The notes under the pieces were generated by a model. The model did not search any database, was not told the DNA's origin, and saw only the letters and a list, made by a program, of their open reading frames with translations. From Paracoccaceae bacterium (GTDB lineage: Bacteria; Pseudomonadota; Alphaproteobacteria; Rhodobacterales; Rhodobacteraceae), in the NCBI GenBank assembly GCA_024636555.1, contig JAGXGW010000023.1, positions 1-64,000 on the forward strand: DNA of 64,000 nucleotides, in the 5' to 3' direction. Shown piece after piece: positions 48,428 to 57,160 of the stretch (position 1 is its first letter; each line of letters opens with the position of its first letter). A program made the position numbers and the translations under genes.

Positions 48428-50454
48428 TTGACCTGCCTGCTCTTGAACCAGTTCAGCGCCAGCAGGGCCAGTACCAGCATCGCGCCCCCTGCTTCGATCA
48501 CTTCGTTGGGGTTGAAGATCATGACAACACCCGGAACGACGAGAACGCGCGACAGCTTGTCCATCCATGTGAACAGGTAGCCCTCGATCGCAGAGGCAAA
48601 GCCCACCAGCCCGATCACGATGATCACGCCGGTCCAGATGACATACCACGTCTCGCCGCCCATGATGATTTCGGGGTTGTAGACCATGAAGGCGGGGATC
48701 AGATAGAGACCCTTTGCGTATTTCCAGGCCTGGATGCTCGTCTCCATCGGTTTCGACCCGGCAATCGCCGCCCCGGCAAAGCCTGCAAGGGCAATGGGCG
48801 GGGTTACGTTACTGTCCTGACTGTACCAGAACACCACCAGGTGCGCGATCAGCAGCGGAATGCCGAATTCCTGATTGAGCGCCGGCCCCACCAGCACGAT
48901 CAGCACGATATAGGCGGCTGTCACCGGAAGCCCCATGCCAAGGATCAGGCTGGCCAGCAGCACGAAGACCAGCGCCAGCGCCAGATTGCCCCCCGACAGG
49001 GAGATCATCATGGACGAGAATTTCAGCCCCAGCCCCGTCAGCCCGACGACACCGACGATGATACCGGCCACAGCGCAGGCCACGCTGACCGCGACCGCAT
49101 TGCGCGCGCCCAATTCCAGCGCTTTCGCGACAAGGCGTATGCCGCTGACAACCGCATCGTTCAGGCGGGCGCGGGTCAGCGGTTTGCCATGGCGCGGGTC
49201 GAGAAAGACCAGCGTGAATCCCGCTCTCAGCGCCGTGACGGCAATGACAGAGATGATCGCCCAGAAGCCCACCCTTGTCGGTGAAATGTTGTTGACCAGC
49301 AGGTAGATCAGGACCACCAGCGGTACGATGAACTGCCAGCCTGCGGCCAGCACATGCCGTACGACGGGCAGCTCTGCGGCTTTCATGCCGGTCATTCCGG
49401 CTTTCATCGCCACCAGATGCACGAAAAGATAGACGGTGCCCAGATAGAGGATGGCGGGGAAGATCGAGACCATCACGATCTCGATATAAGGCACGTTTGT
49501 ATATTCAGAGATCAGAAACGCTCCGGCCCCCATGAGCGGCGGGGTGATCTGTCCGCCGGTCGAGGCGGCGGCCTCGATCCCTCCAGCTTCCTTGGGTTTG
49601 TAGCCAAGCTTTTTCATCAAAGGGATCGTGAAAGCCCCCGTCGTCACCACATTGGCGATGGCCGAACCGGAGATGGAGCCCATTCCCGCCGAGGCGATAA
49701 CAGCCGCCTTGGCAGGTCCGCCCGGCTTGCGCCCTGTGGCTGCGAAGGCCAGATCAATGAAGAACTTGCCAGCGCCTGTCACTTCCAGAAACGCGCCGAA
49801 CAACACGAACATGAACACGTAGGTCGCGGCCACGCCCAGCGGCAGACCGAAAATCCCCTCCTGGCCCAGATAAAGCTGCCCGACCAGACGGTCTACGCTG
49901 GCCCCGCGATGCGACAGGATGCCGGGCATCCAGTCACCAAGCCAAGGCAACGCGCCGCGCGGACCGGCCAGCGCATAGGCGATGGCGATCAACCCGATTA
50001 TGGTCATGCCAAGGCCCACGACCCGACGGCTGGCCTCAAGCACGGCGATGGTCGCGATCGTCCCCATGATGATATCGGTTTGTGACCACCATCCCGCACG
50101 GTCGATGATGTCGTCGAGAAAGTAGAAAATATAAAAACCGCTCAGGAAGGCCGCCGTCAGAAAAGCGGCATCGGCGATCCAGCCGATCAGGCCACGCGGC
50201 TTGGTCGGCCCCGTGATCGGAAAAATCAGGAAGGCCAGAAACAGGATGAAACCCAGATGCGCCGACCGCTGGTAGAACAGACCCAGCGTTTCAATGCCCG
50301 CCGTATACATCTGGAACAGCGACATGGTGATTGCGACCGCCGAGATGATCCACAGGATCGGCCGTGGCTGCACGCGGTCTGCCGATTGTGCCGTCAGCGG
50401 CAGATCCGGATCGCCCGGCTCGGGGGCTGTCAGGTCTTGTTTAGGGTCTGTCAT
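48412..50454 (-). CDS. fused TRAP transporter permease (4TM/12TM, TAXI-associated)
   Basis: ~680 aa multi-TM; GAFLEVTGAGKFFIDLAFAATGRKPGGPAKAAVIASAGMGSISGSAIANVVTTGAFTIPLMKKLGYKPKEAGGIEAAASTGGQITPPLMGAGAFLI. Confidence 0.95.
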   Translation of the reverse strand: MTDPKQDLTAPEPGDPDLPLTAQSADRVQPRPILWIISAVAITMSLFQMYTAGIETLGLFYQRSAHLGFILFLAFLIFPITGPTKPRGLIGWIADAAFLTAAFLSGFYIFYFLDDIIDRAGWWSQTDIIMGTIATIAVLEASRRVVGLGMTIIGLIAIAYALAGPRGALPWLGDWMPGILSHRGASVDRLVGQLYLGQEGIFGLPLGVAATYVFMFVLFGAFLEVTGAGKFFIDLAFAATGRKPGGPAKAAVIASAGMGSISGSAIANVVTTGAFTIPLMKKLGYKPKEAGGIEAAASTGGQITPPLMGAGAFLISEYTNVPYIEIVMVSIFPAILYLGTVYLFVHLVAMKAGMTGMKAAELPVVRHVLAAGWQFIVPLVVLIYLLVNNISPTRVGFWAIISVIAVTALRAGFTLVFLDPRHGKPLTRARLNDAVVSGIRLVAKALELGARNAVAVSVACAVAGIIVGVVGLTGLGLKFSSMMISLSGGNLALALVFVLLASLILGMGLPVTAAYIVLIVLVGPALNQEFGIPLLIAHLVVFWYSQDSNVTPPIALAGFAGAAIAGSKPMETSIQAWKYAKGLYLIPAFMVYNPEIIMGGETWYVIWTGVIIVIGLVGFASAIEGYLFTWMDKLSRVLVVPGVVMIFNPNEVIEAGGAMLVLALLALNWFKSRQVKALVS

Positions 50455-50500
50455 GGCGTTGTCCTGTCGGTGAAATTTGACCTGAAGGCTCTGGCAGGCC

Positions 50501-51001
50501 TCAGTCGGCGGCGGCCTGTGGTCGATCGGCTGCAAGGCGTAGTGTCACGCGCGCCCCGGCGGCCACAGCGCTGAGGTCGAGGGATTGATCGGCTGTCTGA
50601 AGCACATGGCCCACCCGTGGTGCGCCGACCCGCAAAAGCAGCCCGTTTCCTGGTATCGCTTCGTCGATTCCGGTGATCCAGTATCCGCCCCCGTCTGCGG
50701 CGGCAATCGTGCCGCGTCCTGCGATGTCGCCAAGACCGGCCGCGAAATCATGCAGATAGGACCGCGTCAGAACCATCGTGCCACGCCTGTTCTCAAAACA
50801 ATCCTGAACGGCCCCGCCGGTGACGGAATGGGCCCATGACAGACAGATCTCTTGCCCTTCATCGAAACCCAGCTTGCCCAGAACCGCACCTTGCGATGTT
50901 TCCACAACCAGCGCGGGCCCGGCCTGAGCAGATGCTGCGGCGATTGTCAGACAGAGAAAAAGGGCGGCCCCGACGGGCCGCCCGTAGTCGTTGATTATCA
51001 C
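50501..51001 (-). CDS. DUF1850 domain-containing protein
   Basis: EICLSWAHSVTGGAVQDCFENRRGTMVLTRSYLHDFAAGLG; located between TAXI receptor and permease as usual for DUF1850; start codon uncertain. Confidence 0.82.
   Translation of the reverse strand: MIINDYGRPVGAALFLCLTIAAASAQAGPALVVETSQGAVLGKLGFDEGQEICLSWAHSVTGGAVQDCFENRRGTMVLTRSYLHDFAAGLGDIAGRGTIAAADGGGYWITGIDEAIPGNGLLLRVGAPRVGHVLQTADQSLDLSAVAAGARVTLRLAADRPQAAAD
50957..50983 (-). terminator. intrinsic-terminator-like hairpin within the first codons of the DUF1850 ORF, just after the TAXI receptor gene
   Basis: Minus strand: GGGCGGCCC GTCG GGGCCGCCCTTTTT. Confidence 0.82.
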
Positions 51002-51960
51002 GGACGCTGGTGGTCCTGAATGTCGGCACCGACCTCTTCCAGATAGCGCAGTGCGCCGGGATGGAACGGGATCGGGGTCGAGGCGACCGAGAATTCGATC
51101 GTCGTATCATTGGCCGCCGGATGGATGGCGATCAACTCGGCGACATGCTCGTACATGGCCTTGGTGATGTTATAGGCCAGTTCCTCGTCCATATCCGCAT
51201 GGACGACCAGAACGTTGGGGGTCGAGATGGTGGTCACTTCCTCCGTCATGCCGTCATACAGGCCTTCGCGCAAAGTGAAGGGGGCGAAGGTCGGCTCTGC
51301 CTCGCGGGCGTTCTCGATTTCCTCTTCGCTCAAGCCGACAACCGAGATGTCACGCGTTGCCGCAAGGTTCATGATCGAGGACGTCGGCGGCCCGACACTC
51401 CAGAAACCTGCCACGATATCACCATCACGGATCGCATCGGCTGTCTCGTTGAAATTCAGGCGCTGGGCGTCGAAATCGTCATAGGTGATTCCGTTGGCGC
51501 TCAGGATGATTTGCGCGCTCAGCTCGGTGCCCGATCCCGGTGCGCCGACAGACACACGCTTGCCGCGCAGATCCTCGAGGCTGTTGATGCCGCTGTCAGC
51601 CAGTGTGACAAGCTGCACCGCGTTCGGATAGATCGAGGCAAGTGCGCGGGCTTCGGAAATCTCCCGGCCCTCGAAAGCACCCGTGCCGGTGAATGCCTGA
51701 TATACGGTGTCGGCCAGTGCAAGGGCGAGATCGCTGTCGCCGCGCTGGATCAGCGCCATGTTCTCGACCGAGGCACCTGTGACCTCCACGCTGGCCGAGT
51801 AGCCATCGACGTATTTGCCGATCACTTCGGCCAGACCACCGCCGTAGGGATAATAAACACCACCGGTGCCACCTGTCGCGATGGACAGCTCCTGTGCCTG
51901 TGCGTTCGCCGCAGGCACGACAAGGGCAGCCATGGCGGCTGCAAATAGCATCTTCTTCAT
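50998..51960 (-). CDS. TAXI family TRAP transporter solute-binding subunit
   Basis: Signal peptide; LSIATGGTGGVYYPYGGGLAEVIGKYV, GKRVSVGAPGSGTELSAQIIL, FHPGALRYLEEVG. Confidence 0.95.
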   Translation of the reverse strand: MKKMLFAAAMAALVVPAANAQAQELSIATGGTGGVYYPYGGGLAEVIGKYVDGYSASVEVTGASVENMALIQRGDSDLALALADTVYQAFTGTGAFEGREISEARALASIYPNAVQLVTLADSGINSLEDLRGKRVSVGAPGSGTELSAQIILSANGITYDDFDAQRLNFNETADAIRDGDIVAGFWSVGPPTSSIMNLAATRDISVVGLSEEEIENAREAEPTFAPFTLREGLYDGMTEEVTTISTPNVLVVHADMDEELAYNITKAMYEHVAELIAIHPAANDTTIEFSVASTPIPFHPGALRYLEEVGADIQDHQRP

Positions 51961-52468
51961 GTTTCTCTCTCCCGAATGTTCAGCGCGCATGTCGCGCGTG
52001 CATTCGCGAAAAGAACACTTTGCGGTGCTGCCCGTCAACCTGCTTCGGTCCCGAGAGCGTGCCGCCGGATCGTCGAGCGCACGGCACCGCCACGAGGGGC
52101 GCCTTGTTTCCGCCCAGGCAAAACAGAATTCCCTGTTTGCGCACCTTGCAGCCTGGGATACGGCGAGCACAGGCATGCAATTCAATCAGCCCTGGGGTGA
52201 GAGGCTGCGCTCTCAACTTAAAGACGTCTAATTGGCAGGTATTGTGGATGGTTTCGAGTTTTGTGCCAAATAATGAGCGATATCTGGTCAAAATCTAAAA
52301 ATTGTTTCCATAATCAGCACTATAAATGTGTCAATATCGTGTTTTTCCGTTGGCAAGTAGCCACGCGATCCTGTATTAATTGGTGAGACAAGTTGAGTAT
52401 CGAGTCAGTGTTAAAAATATTGTGGCTAATCGCCATTAGGTAGAATTTTTCAAAAAAGAGGAAATACC

Positions 52469-52783
52469 GTGACAGGACTGAATATCGTCACCACCGCAAT
52501 GGCATCCGCCTCGGCTCTCGTAATGTCCTCCGTCATGGCCGCGGCCATGGGCGGTCGCTCCAGCCGTTCCGAGAGCTCCTACAACCTGCCGACAGGCAGC
52601 TCGTCCGGCGTTGGCTCCGGTGTGGGTTCTGGCAGTGCAATGCCCGTCGGCGCAACGCCTGTCGGCAACACCAACGTCGCAAGCGTTCCGGAGATCGACG
52701 CATCCACAGGCCTGCTCGCCATCGCAGCCGTGCTGGCCGTGATCGCTTTCGTGTGGGAGCGTAACCGTCGTCAGCGCGCCTGA
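52469..52783 (+). CDS. small secreted Ser/Gly-rich protein with VPEID-CTERM-type sorting signal
   Basis: N-terminal hydrophobic signal; Gly/Ser-rich middle; C-terminal VPEIDASTGLLAIAAVLAVIAFVWERNRRQRA (motif + TM + basic cluster); GTG start after GAGGAAATACC. Confidence 0.85.
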   Translation: MTGLNIVTTAMASASALVMSSVMAAAMGGRSSRSESSYNLPTGSSSGVGSGVGSGSAMPVGATPVGNTNVASVPEIDASTGLLAIAAVLAVIAFVWERNRRQRA

Positions 52784-52808
52784 GCGATCTGCTGCGGTAC
52801 ATCCAGAG

Positions 52809-52841
52809 AAAAGGCGCGGCGTCATAAACGCCGCGCCTTTT
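52809..52841 (+). terminator. intrinsic terminator after VPEID-CTERM gene
   Basis: AAAAGGCGCGGCGT cataa ACGCCGCGCCTTTT. Confidence 0.9.
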
Positions 52842-52887
52842 CATTGACCGAACGTCCGGATCCGCTGCGTCTTATCAAGCTGCACCG

Positions 52888-52915
52888 AAAAAGGGGTAAG
52901 CCATGCTTACCCCTT
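52888..52915 (-). terminator. intrinsic terminator after the fasciclin gene
   Basis: Minus strand: AAGGGGTAAG catgg CTTACCCCTTTTT. Confidence 0.88.
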
Positions 52916-52938
52916 AGTCATATCGACTGACGACCCGC

Positions 52939-53466
52939 TTAGTTGGGGAGCAGTACGGTATCGATCCGGTGAATAACACCGTTGGAGCCGATGATGTCGG
53001 CCTGCGTGACGCTTGCATTGTTCACGCGCACCCCAGCCATCGCGTCGATACGGACGGTTTGACCCTGAACGGTCTCCACGTCGATCCGCTGGCCAGCAAG
53101 CTGGTCCGAGGTGACCATGCCGGGCACGACATGGTAGGTCAGAACAGAGATCAGCATCTCTTTGTTTTCTGGAAGCAGCAGCGTTTCCACGGTTCCCGCG
53201 GGCAGGGCGGCAAAGGCGGTGTTGGTGGGCGCAAAGATCGTGAACGGGCCATCGCCCTCAAGGGTTTCTGCCAGTTCGGCTGCGCCGACAGCCGCGACCA
53301 GCGTGCTGAATTGATCGTTGCTTGCCAGAATTTCGACGACATTCGGTTCGGTCTGCATTGGGGCGCAGGCCGACAGTGTGCCAGCGACAACAGCTGCGGC
53401 GCCAAATGTGAACATACTGCGGCGAGTCATTCCTTTGGCAATAAAGGTCGTAAATCCAGTCATCAT
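52939..53466 (-). CDS. fasciclin (FAS1) domain-containing protein
   Basis: NDQFSTLVAAVGAAELAETLEGDGPFTIFAPTNTAFAALPAGTVETLLLPENKEMLISVLTYHVVPG ... IIGSNGVIHRIDTVLLPN. Confidence 0.96.
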   Translation of the reverse strand: MMTGFTTFIAKGMTRRSMFTFGAAAVVAGTLSACAPMQTEPNVVEILASNDQFSTLVAAVGAAELAETLEGDGPFTIFAPTNTAFAALPAGTVETLLLPENKEMLISVLTYHVVPGMVTSDQLAGQRIDVETVQGQTVRIDAMAGVRVNNASVTQADIIGSNGVIHRIDTVLLPN

Positions 53467-53738
53467 ATTCTCCCGGTTGTGTTTCAGTTGTGTCAAAATT
53501 ACGCAACTATGACGCATTACGCTCTTCCTCGGAGAGTGGATCACAACGAGGTGATCATTAATAAAACCAATAAGGAGATTTTTGGTTCCAAGTGGGCGTA
53601 ATCTACTTCTGTCGGCGGCGCGTCTGAGAAGATATCGCCAAGCTGCAGCGATCCTGAAGTTGCTCTTTCGCACACAACAAAGACCTTTTAGGTTCGAACC
53701 AGTGACGTGGGCGTTTCAATGGAAAGAGTAGGATCAGA

Positions 53739-54026
53739 ATGAGCACCGCAACCGCAAAAGTCGAGATCGACAACGCGTTCTGCATCGTGACACGGTGGAC
53801 GTTTCCGCCCGGCACGTCGACGGGATGGCACCGCCACGAGAAGGATTATGTCGTTGTGCCCACCATCGCAGGAGTGTTGACCCTTTTGCATCCTGATGGA
53901 ACGGTCAGTCTGAACGAGATACGCGAAGGCATTCCCTATGCGCGACAGATCGGGGTGGAGCATGACGTCCAGAACCGCTCGGACGCGGTGGTGGAGTTTC
54001 TGGAGATCGAGATCAAACGCCACTAG
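53739..54026 (+). CDS. cupin domain-containing protein
   Basis: TRWTFPPGTSTGWHRHEKDYVVVPTIAGVLTLLHPDG. Confidence 0.88.
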   Translation: MSTATAKVEIDNAFCIVTRWTFPPGTSTGWHRHEKDYVVVPTIAGVLTLLHPDGTVSLNEIREGIPYARQIGVEHDVQNRSDAVVEFLEIEIKRH

Positions 54027-54067
54027 CGCTTGTCCCTTCGCGTTGCGCGGCCGGAAAGAGGCGATCA

Positions 54068-55051
54068 TCACACCGTGATGATCGTATCCTTGGCCGCCAG
54101 CAGCACCTCGTCCACAACCTCGAGAAAGGCCAACTCGACCGCTGAATGCTGCGCCTTGGGATTGCTGACCAGATAGAGGTCGGCGCTCAAGTGCATCTCA
54201 TCCAGCGGAAAGCGCCAAAGCTGGTCATCCCTGATCCGCGTTCGCACCGTATGGACGGGCAGGATGCTGATCCCGAGCCCCGCCACCAGCATCCGCACCA
54301 CCTCGGCAAAATTGGGGCTGGTGCCACGCAGGTTATGCCCCAGCCCGTAGCTGTTGCGCAGCGTGATCACAGGCTCCGGCGCATCCCCTTCTGAGCTGCA
54401 GGCAAACCCGATATAGCCCTCGTCACGCAGGTCCGACAGGCTGATATCCTCGCGTCCGTAAAGCGGGTGCTCCTGACCGCAATAGATTCCGTATTCCGAG
54501 CGCAGGATCAGCTTGCAGGTCAGCCCCGGCGCGGGGCGCATCATCAGGCAGACGCCGAAGGGCACGATCTGTTCAGCCACATTTCGCACGATCCGGTGCG
54601 AGGAGGCGACGTCGATATCGAAAGCAATCGTCGGATGGCGCTGGTGCATCAGGCGCAACGCCTCGTCAAACAGATCGCTGCCGTTGCCGGTGACGGTCTG
54701 CACCCGCAACTGCCCGGTCAGGCTGCTGCCCTCGACCCGCAACCTCTCTTCTGCGCGCTGTACGGCGCGGAACATGCGCCGCGTTTCGGCAAACAGGATC
54801 TGGCCATGCGCGGTGAGGGCAAAGCGGCGCTTGCCCCGTTCGATCAACTGGTGGCCCAGAACATCCTCCAGCCGTTGCAGCGCGGCACTGACCGAAGGCT
54901 GGCTGATCGCCAGCACCCGCGCCGCCCCCGTCAGGCTGCCCTGATCGGCAATGTGGTGGAAGGTCCGCAGCATGCCCCAATTGGACAGCCTGCCGCGGAC
55001 CTGCGATGCAGGCTCGGCCGGAAGACGGTGCAGATCAAGCTCTGAAGACAT
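54068..55051 (-). CDS. LysR family transcriptional regulator
   Basis: MLRTFHHIADQGSLTGAARVLAISQPSVSAALQRLEDVLGHQLIERGKRRFALTAHG; start near MSSELD. Confidence 0.94.
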   Translation of the reverse strand: MSSELDLHRLPAEPASQVRGRLSNWGMLRTFHHIADQGSLTGAARVLAISQPSVSAALQRLEDVLGHQLIERGKRRFALTAHGQILFAETRRMFRAVQRAEERLRVEGSSLTGQLRVQTVTGNGSDLFDEALRLMHQRHPTIAFDIDVASSHRIVRNVAEQIVPFGVCLMMRPAPGLTCKLILRSEYGIYCGQEHPLYGREDISLSDLRDEGYIGFACSSEGDAPEPVITLRNSYGLGHNLRGTSPNFAEVVRMLVAGLGISILPVHTVRTRIRDDQLWRFPLDEMHLSADLYLVSNPKAQHSAVELAFLEVVDEVLLAAKDTIITV

Positions 55052-55122
55052 ACCCCAACATCCCGCTCGCAGGGTGACGGGGTCAAGGGGCAATCGTGTT
55101 CTGGTCGGCGGGGTTGTGCCGG

Positions 55123-56148
55123 TCAGATCGCCTCGCGGCAGGCCGTGAGGAAAGAACGGGCATTCAGCGCCAGCGACGGGCCGAGATAGCCACCCTCCTG
55201 CACCAGAACCGTGGGCAGGCCCAGTGCCGTGATCCGGCGGGCCATTTCCGCAAAGCCTTCGGGATAGACCTTTACGGCCGCCAGCGGATCATCCGCTGCC
55301 ATGTCGAAACCCAGCGAGACCACCAGAGCCTCGGCCCCGAAAGCGCGGATCGCCGCCAGCCCTTCCTCAAGCCGCGCCAGAATCCGCTCCTCGCCATCGC
55401 CCTGTTCGAGCAGCAGGTTCAAACAGGTGCCTTCACCCTCGCCTGAACCAGTCTCGTCCGCATGTCCCAGAAAGAAGGTGGGATAGGTGGCCGGATCAGG
55501 GTGGAGCGAGCAGAAAAAGATGTCGCCGCGCTCGTAGAGGATATCCAGACTGCCGTTGCCGGTATGCACATCGATATCCAGCAGTGCCACCTTCTTCCAA
55601 CGCTTGGTCAGATGATGCGCCGCCACGCAGGCGTTATTGAAAAAGCAAAACCCGTTGGAGGCTGCCTGCATCGCGTGATGCCCCGGCGGGCGCGAGAGGG
55701 CATAGACCATCCGCTGCCCGTCGATCACCCGCTCTGCCGCCTCGATGGCGGTCTGCGCGGACCAGTAGATCGCATCCCATGTCTGCGGCGTCAGCGGGGT
55801 GGAGGTGTCTGTCATCCACCAGCCCATCGCGCCGTGAATATCCTTGGGGCATTTGCCGCGCCGCACACCGGGATGCATCGTCGGGATCGCCAGTGCATCG
55901 GGATCGGCATTGGCGCGGAAACGCGCGTAAGCATCGCGGAAGAAAGTGACGTAATCGGGGTCATGCACCGCCGTGATCGGCTCCAGCCCGAAATCGCGGG
56001 GCGGATCGACGGTAAAGCCGTTTTCCAGCAGCATGTCGCGGATCAGGATGGCGCGCAAAGGTTGTTCCTGATGCGGCATGGCCTTGCCGCGCCGGAAGTA
56101 GATCTCTGGCGCATGGCCGAGCTGTCGCTCGTCGAAAATCGTATCCAT
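55123..56148 (-). CDS. histone deacetylase family protein, acetylpolyamine amidohydrolase-like
   Basis: SRPPGHHAMQAASNGFCFFNNACVAAHHL, VALLDIDVHTGNGSLDILYERGDIFFCSLHPDPATYPTFFLGHADETGSGEGEG, LVSLGFDMAADDPLA. Confidence 0.93.
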   Translation of the reverse strand: MDTIFDERQLGHAPEIYFRRGKAMPHQEQPLRAILIRDMLLENGFTVDPPRDFGLEPITAVHDPDYVTFFRDAYARFRANADPDALAIPTMHPGVRRGKCPKDIHGAMGWWMTDTSTPLTPQTWDAIYWSAQTAIEAAERVIDGQRMVYALSRPPGHHAMQAASNGFCFFNNACVAAHHLTKRWKKVALLDIDVHTGNGSLDILYERGDIFFCSLHPDPATYPTFFLGHADETGSGEGEGTCLNLLLEQGDGEERILARLEEGLAAIRAFGAEALVVSLGFDMAADDPLAAVKVYPEGFAEMARRITALGLPTVLVQEGGYLGPSLALNARSFLTACREAI

Positions 56149-56163
56149 TGGTTTTCTCTTTCT

Positions 56164-57138
56164 TCAGTAACCTTTGCGGCGGTCGACACCCGTGCTCAGC
56201 GGCAGGCCCGCCTGTGTCTCATGCAGCGATTGCTGCAATGATGCGACGACGGCGGCGGCAGGCAGAACGCTAGCCTCATGCGGGGTGACCAGCACCTTGG
56301 GGTGACGCCAGAACGGATGGTCCTGCGGCAGCGGCTCTGTGCTGAACACGTCCAGAGAGGCCCCGCCGATGTGGCCCTGTTCCAATGCGGCCAGCAGATC
56401 ATCCTCGATCACATGCTCGCCGCGCCCCAGATGGATCAGCACGGCCCCTGCTTTCATCCGGTCCAGGAAATCCGCATTGATCAGGCCGCGCGTGGCATCG
56501 GTGAGCGGCAAGACGTTGATCAGGAAATCCGCCTTTGCCGCCACGATCTGGCAGGCATCGGCACCCGAGACGACCTGCACCGCGCCTGTCCCGCTGCGGT
56601 CTGTATTGCTGGCGGCGATCACGTTGAATCCCAGCTTTGCTACGGCCTCGGCAATGGTGCGACCCATCAGCCCGTAGCCGAGAACACCCACGGTCAGATC
56701 GGATGGCGGCACAAGCGCGCCGAAACTTGTGCGTTTCCATTCCCCGTTGGCGGCATTGCGCACATAATTGCCCATGCCGCGATGGTGCCAGACCACATGC
56801 CACACGGCAAAGCCCGCCATGACATGCGCCTGACCCGGATCACGGACGCGGGCCACCTGCGCCTGATCGGGCAGGCTGGCGCTGGACAGGATCCCGTCCA
56901 CACCGGAGGCGATGGACTGCACCAGCGACAATCCGGTGAACGGATCAAATGCGCGGGGGCTGGGCCGCCATGCGAGCGCGAAGCGGATGCGTGCTGGATC
57001 GGGCACGTCAGCGGGTGCGTAGACGCGCAAGCCGGGCACATGGTCCAGCGTCGGCGCGAACAGGCGCGGCAGATCAAGATGATCGCAGAGGTAAACGCCT
57101 TCGATCGGCTCGGCGGTTGGTTGTGCCGTCATATCCAT
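56164..57138 (-). CDS. D-2-hydroxyacid dehydrogenase (glyoxylate/hydroxypyruvate reductase A-like)
   Basis: LTVGVLGYGLMGRTIAEAVAKLGFNVIAAS, INVLPLTDATRGLINADFLDRMKAGAVLIHLGRGEHV, FWRHPKVLVTPHEA. Confidence 0.92.
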   Translation of the reverse strand: MDMTAQPTAEPIEGVYLCDHLDLPRLFAPTLDHVPGLRVYAPADVPDPARIRFALAWRPSPRAFDPFTGLSLVQSIASGVDGILSSASLPDQAQVARVRDPGQAHVMAGFAVWHVVWHHRGMGNYVRNAANGEWKRTSFGALVPPSDLTVGVLGYGLMGRTIAEAVAKLGFNVIAASNTDRSGTGAVQVVSGADACQIVAAKADFLINVLPLTDATRGLINADFLDRMKAGAVLIHLGRGEHVIEDDLLAALEQGHIGGASLDVFSTEPLPQDHPFWRHPKVLVTPHEASVLPAAAVVASLQQSLHETQAGLPLSTGVDRRKGY

Positions 57139-57160
57139 GCGCCCTTCGGGATGCTGTCGT

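Noticed and set aside
53691-53703. GGTTCGAACC sequence resembling a tRNA T-arm
   Set aside because: Short palindrome only; no anticodon arm, acceptor stem or CCA context on either strand
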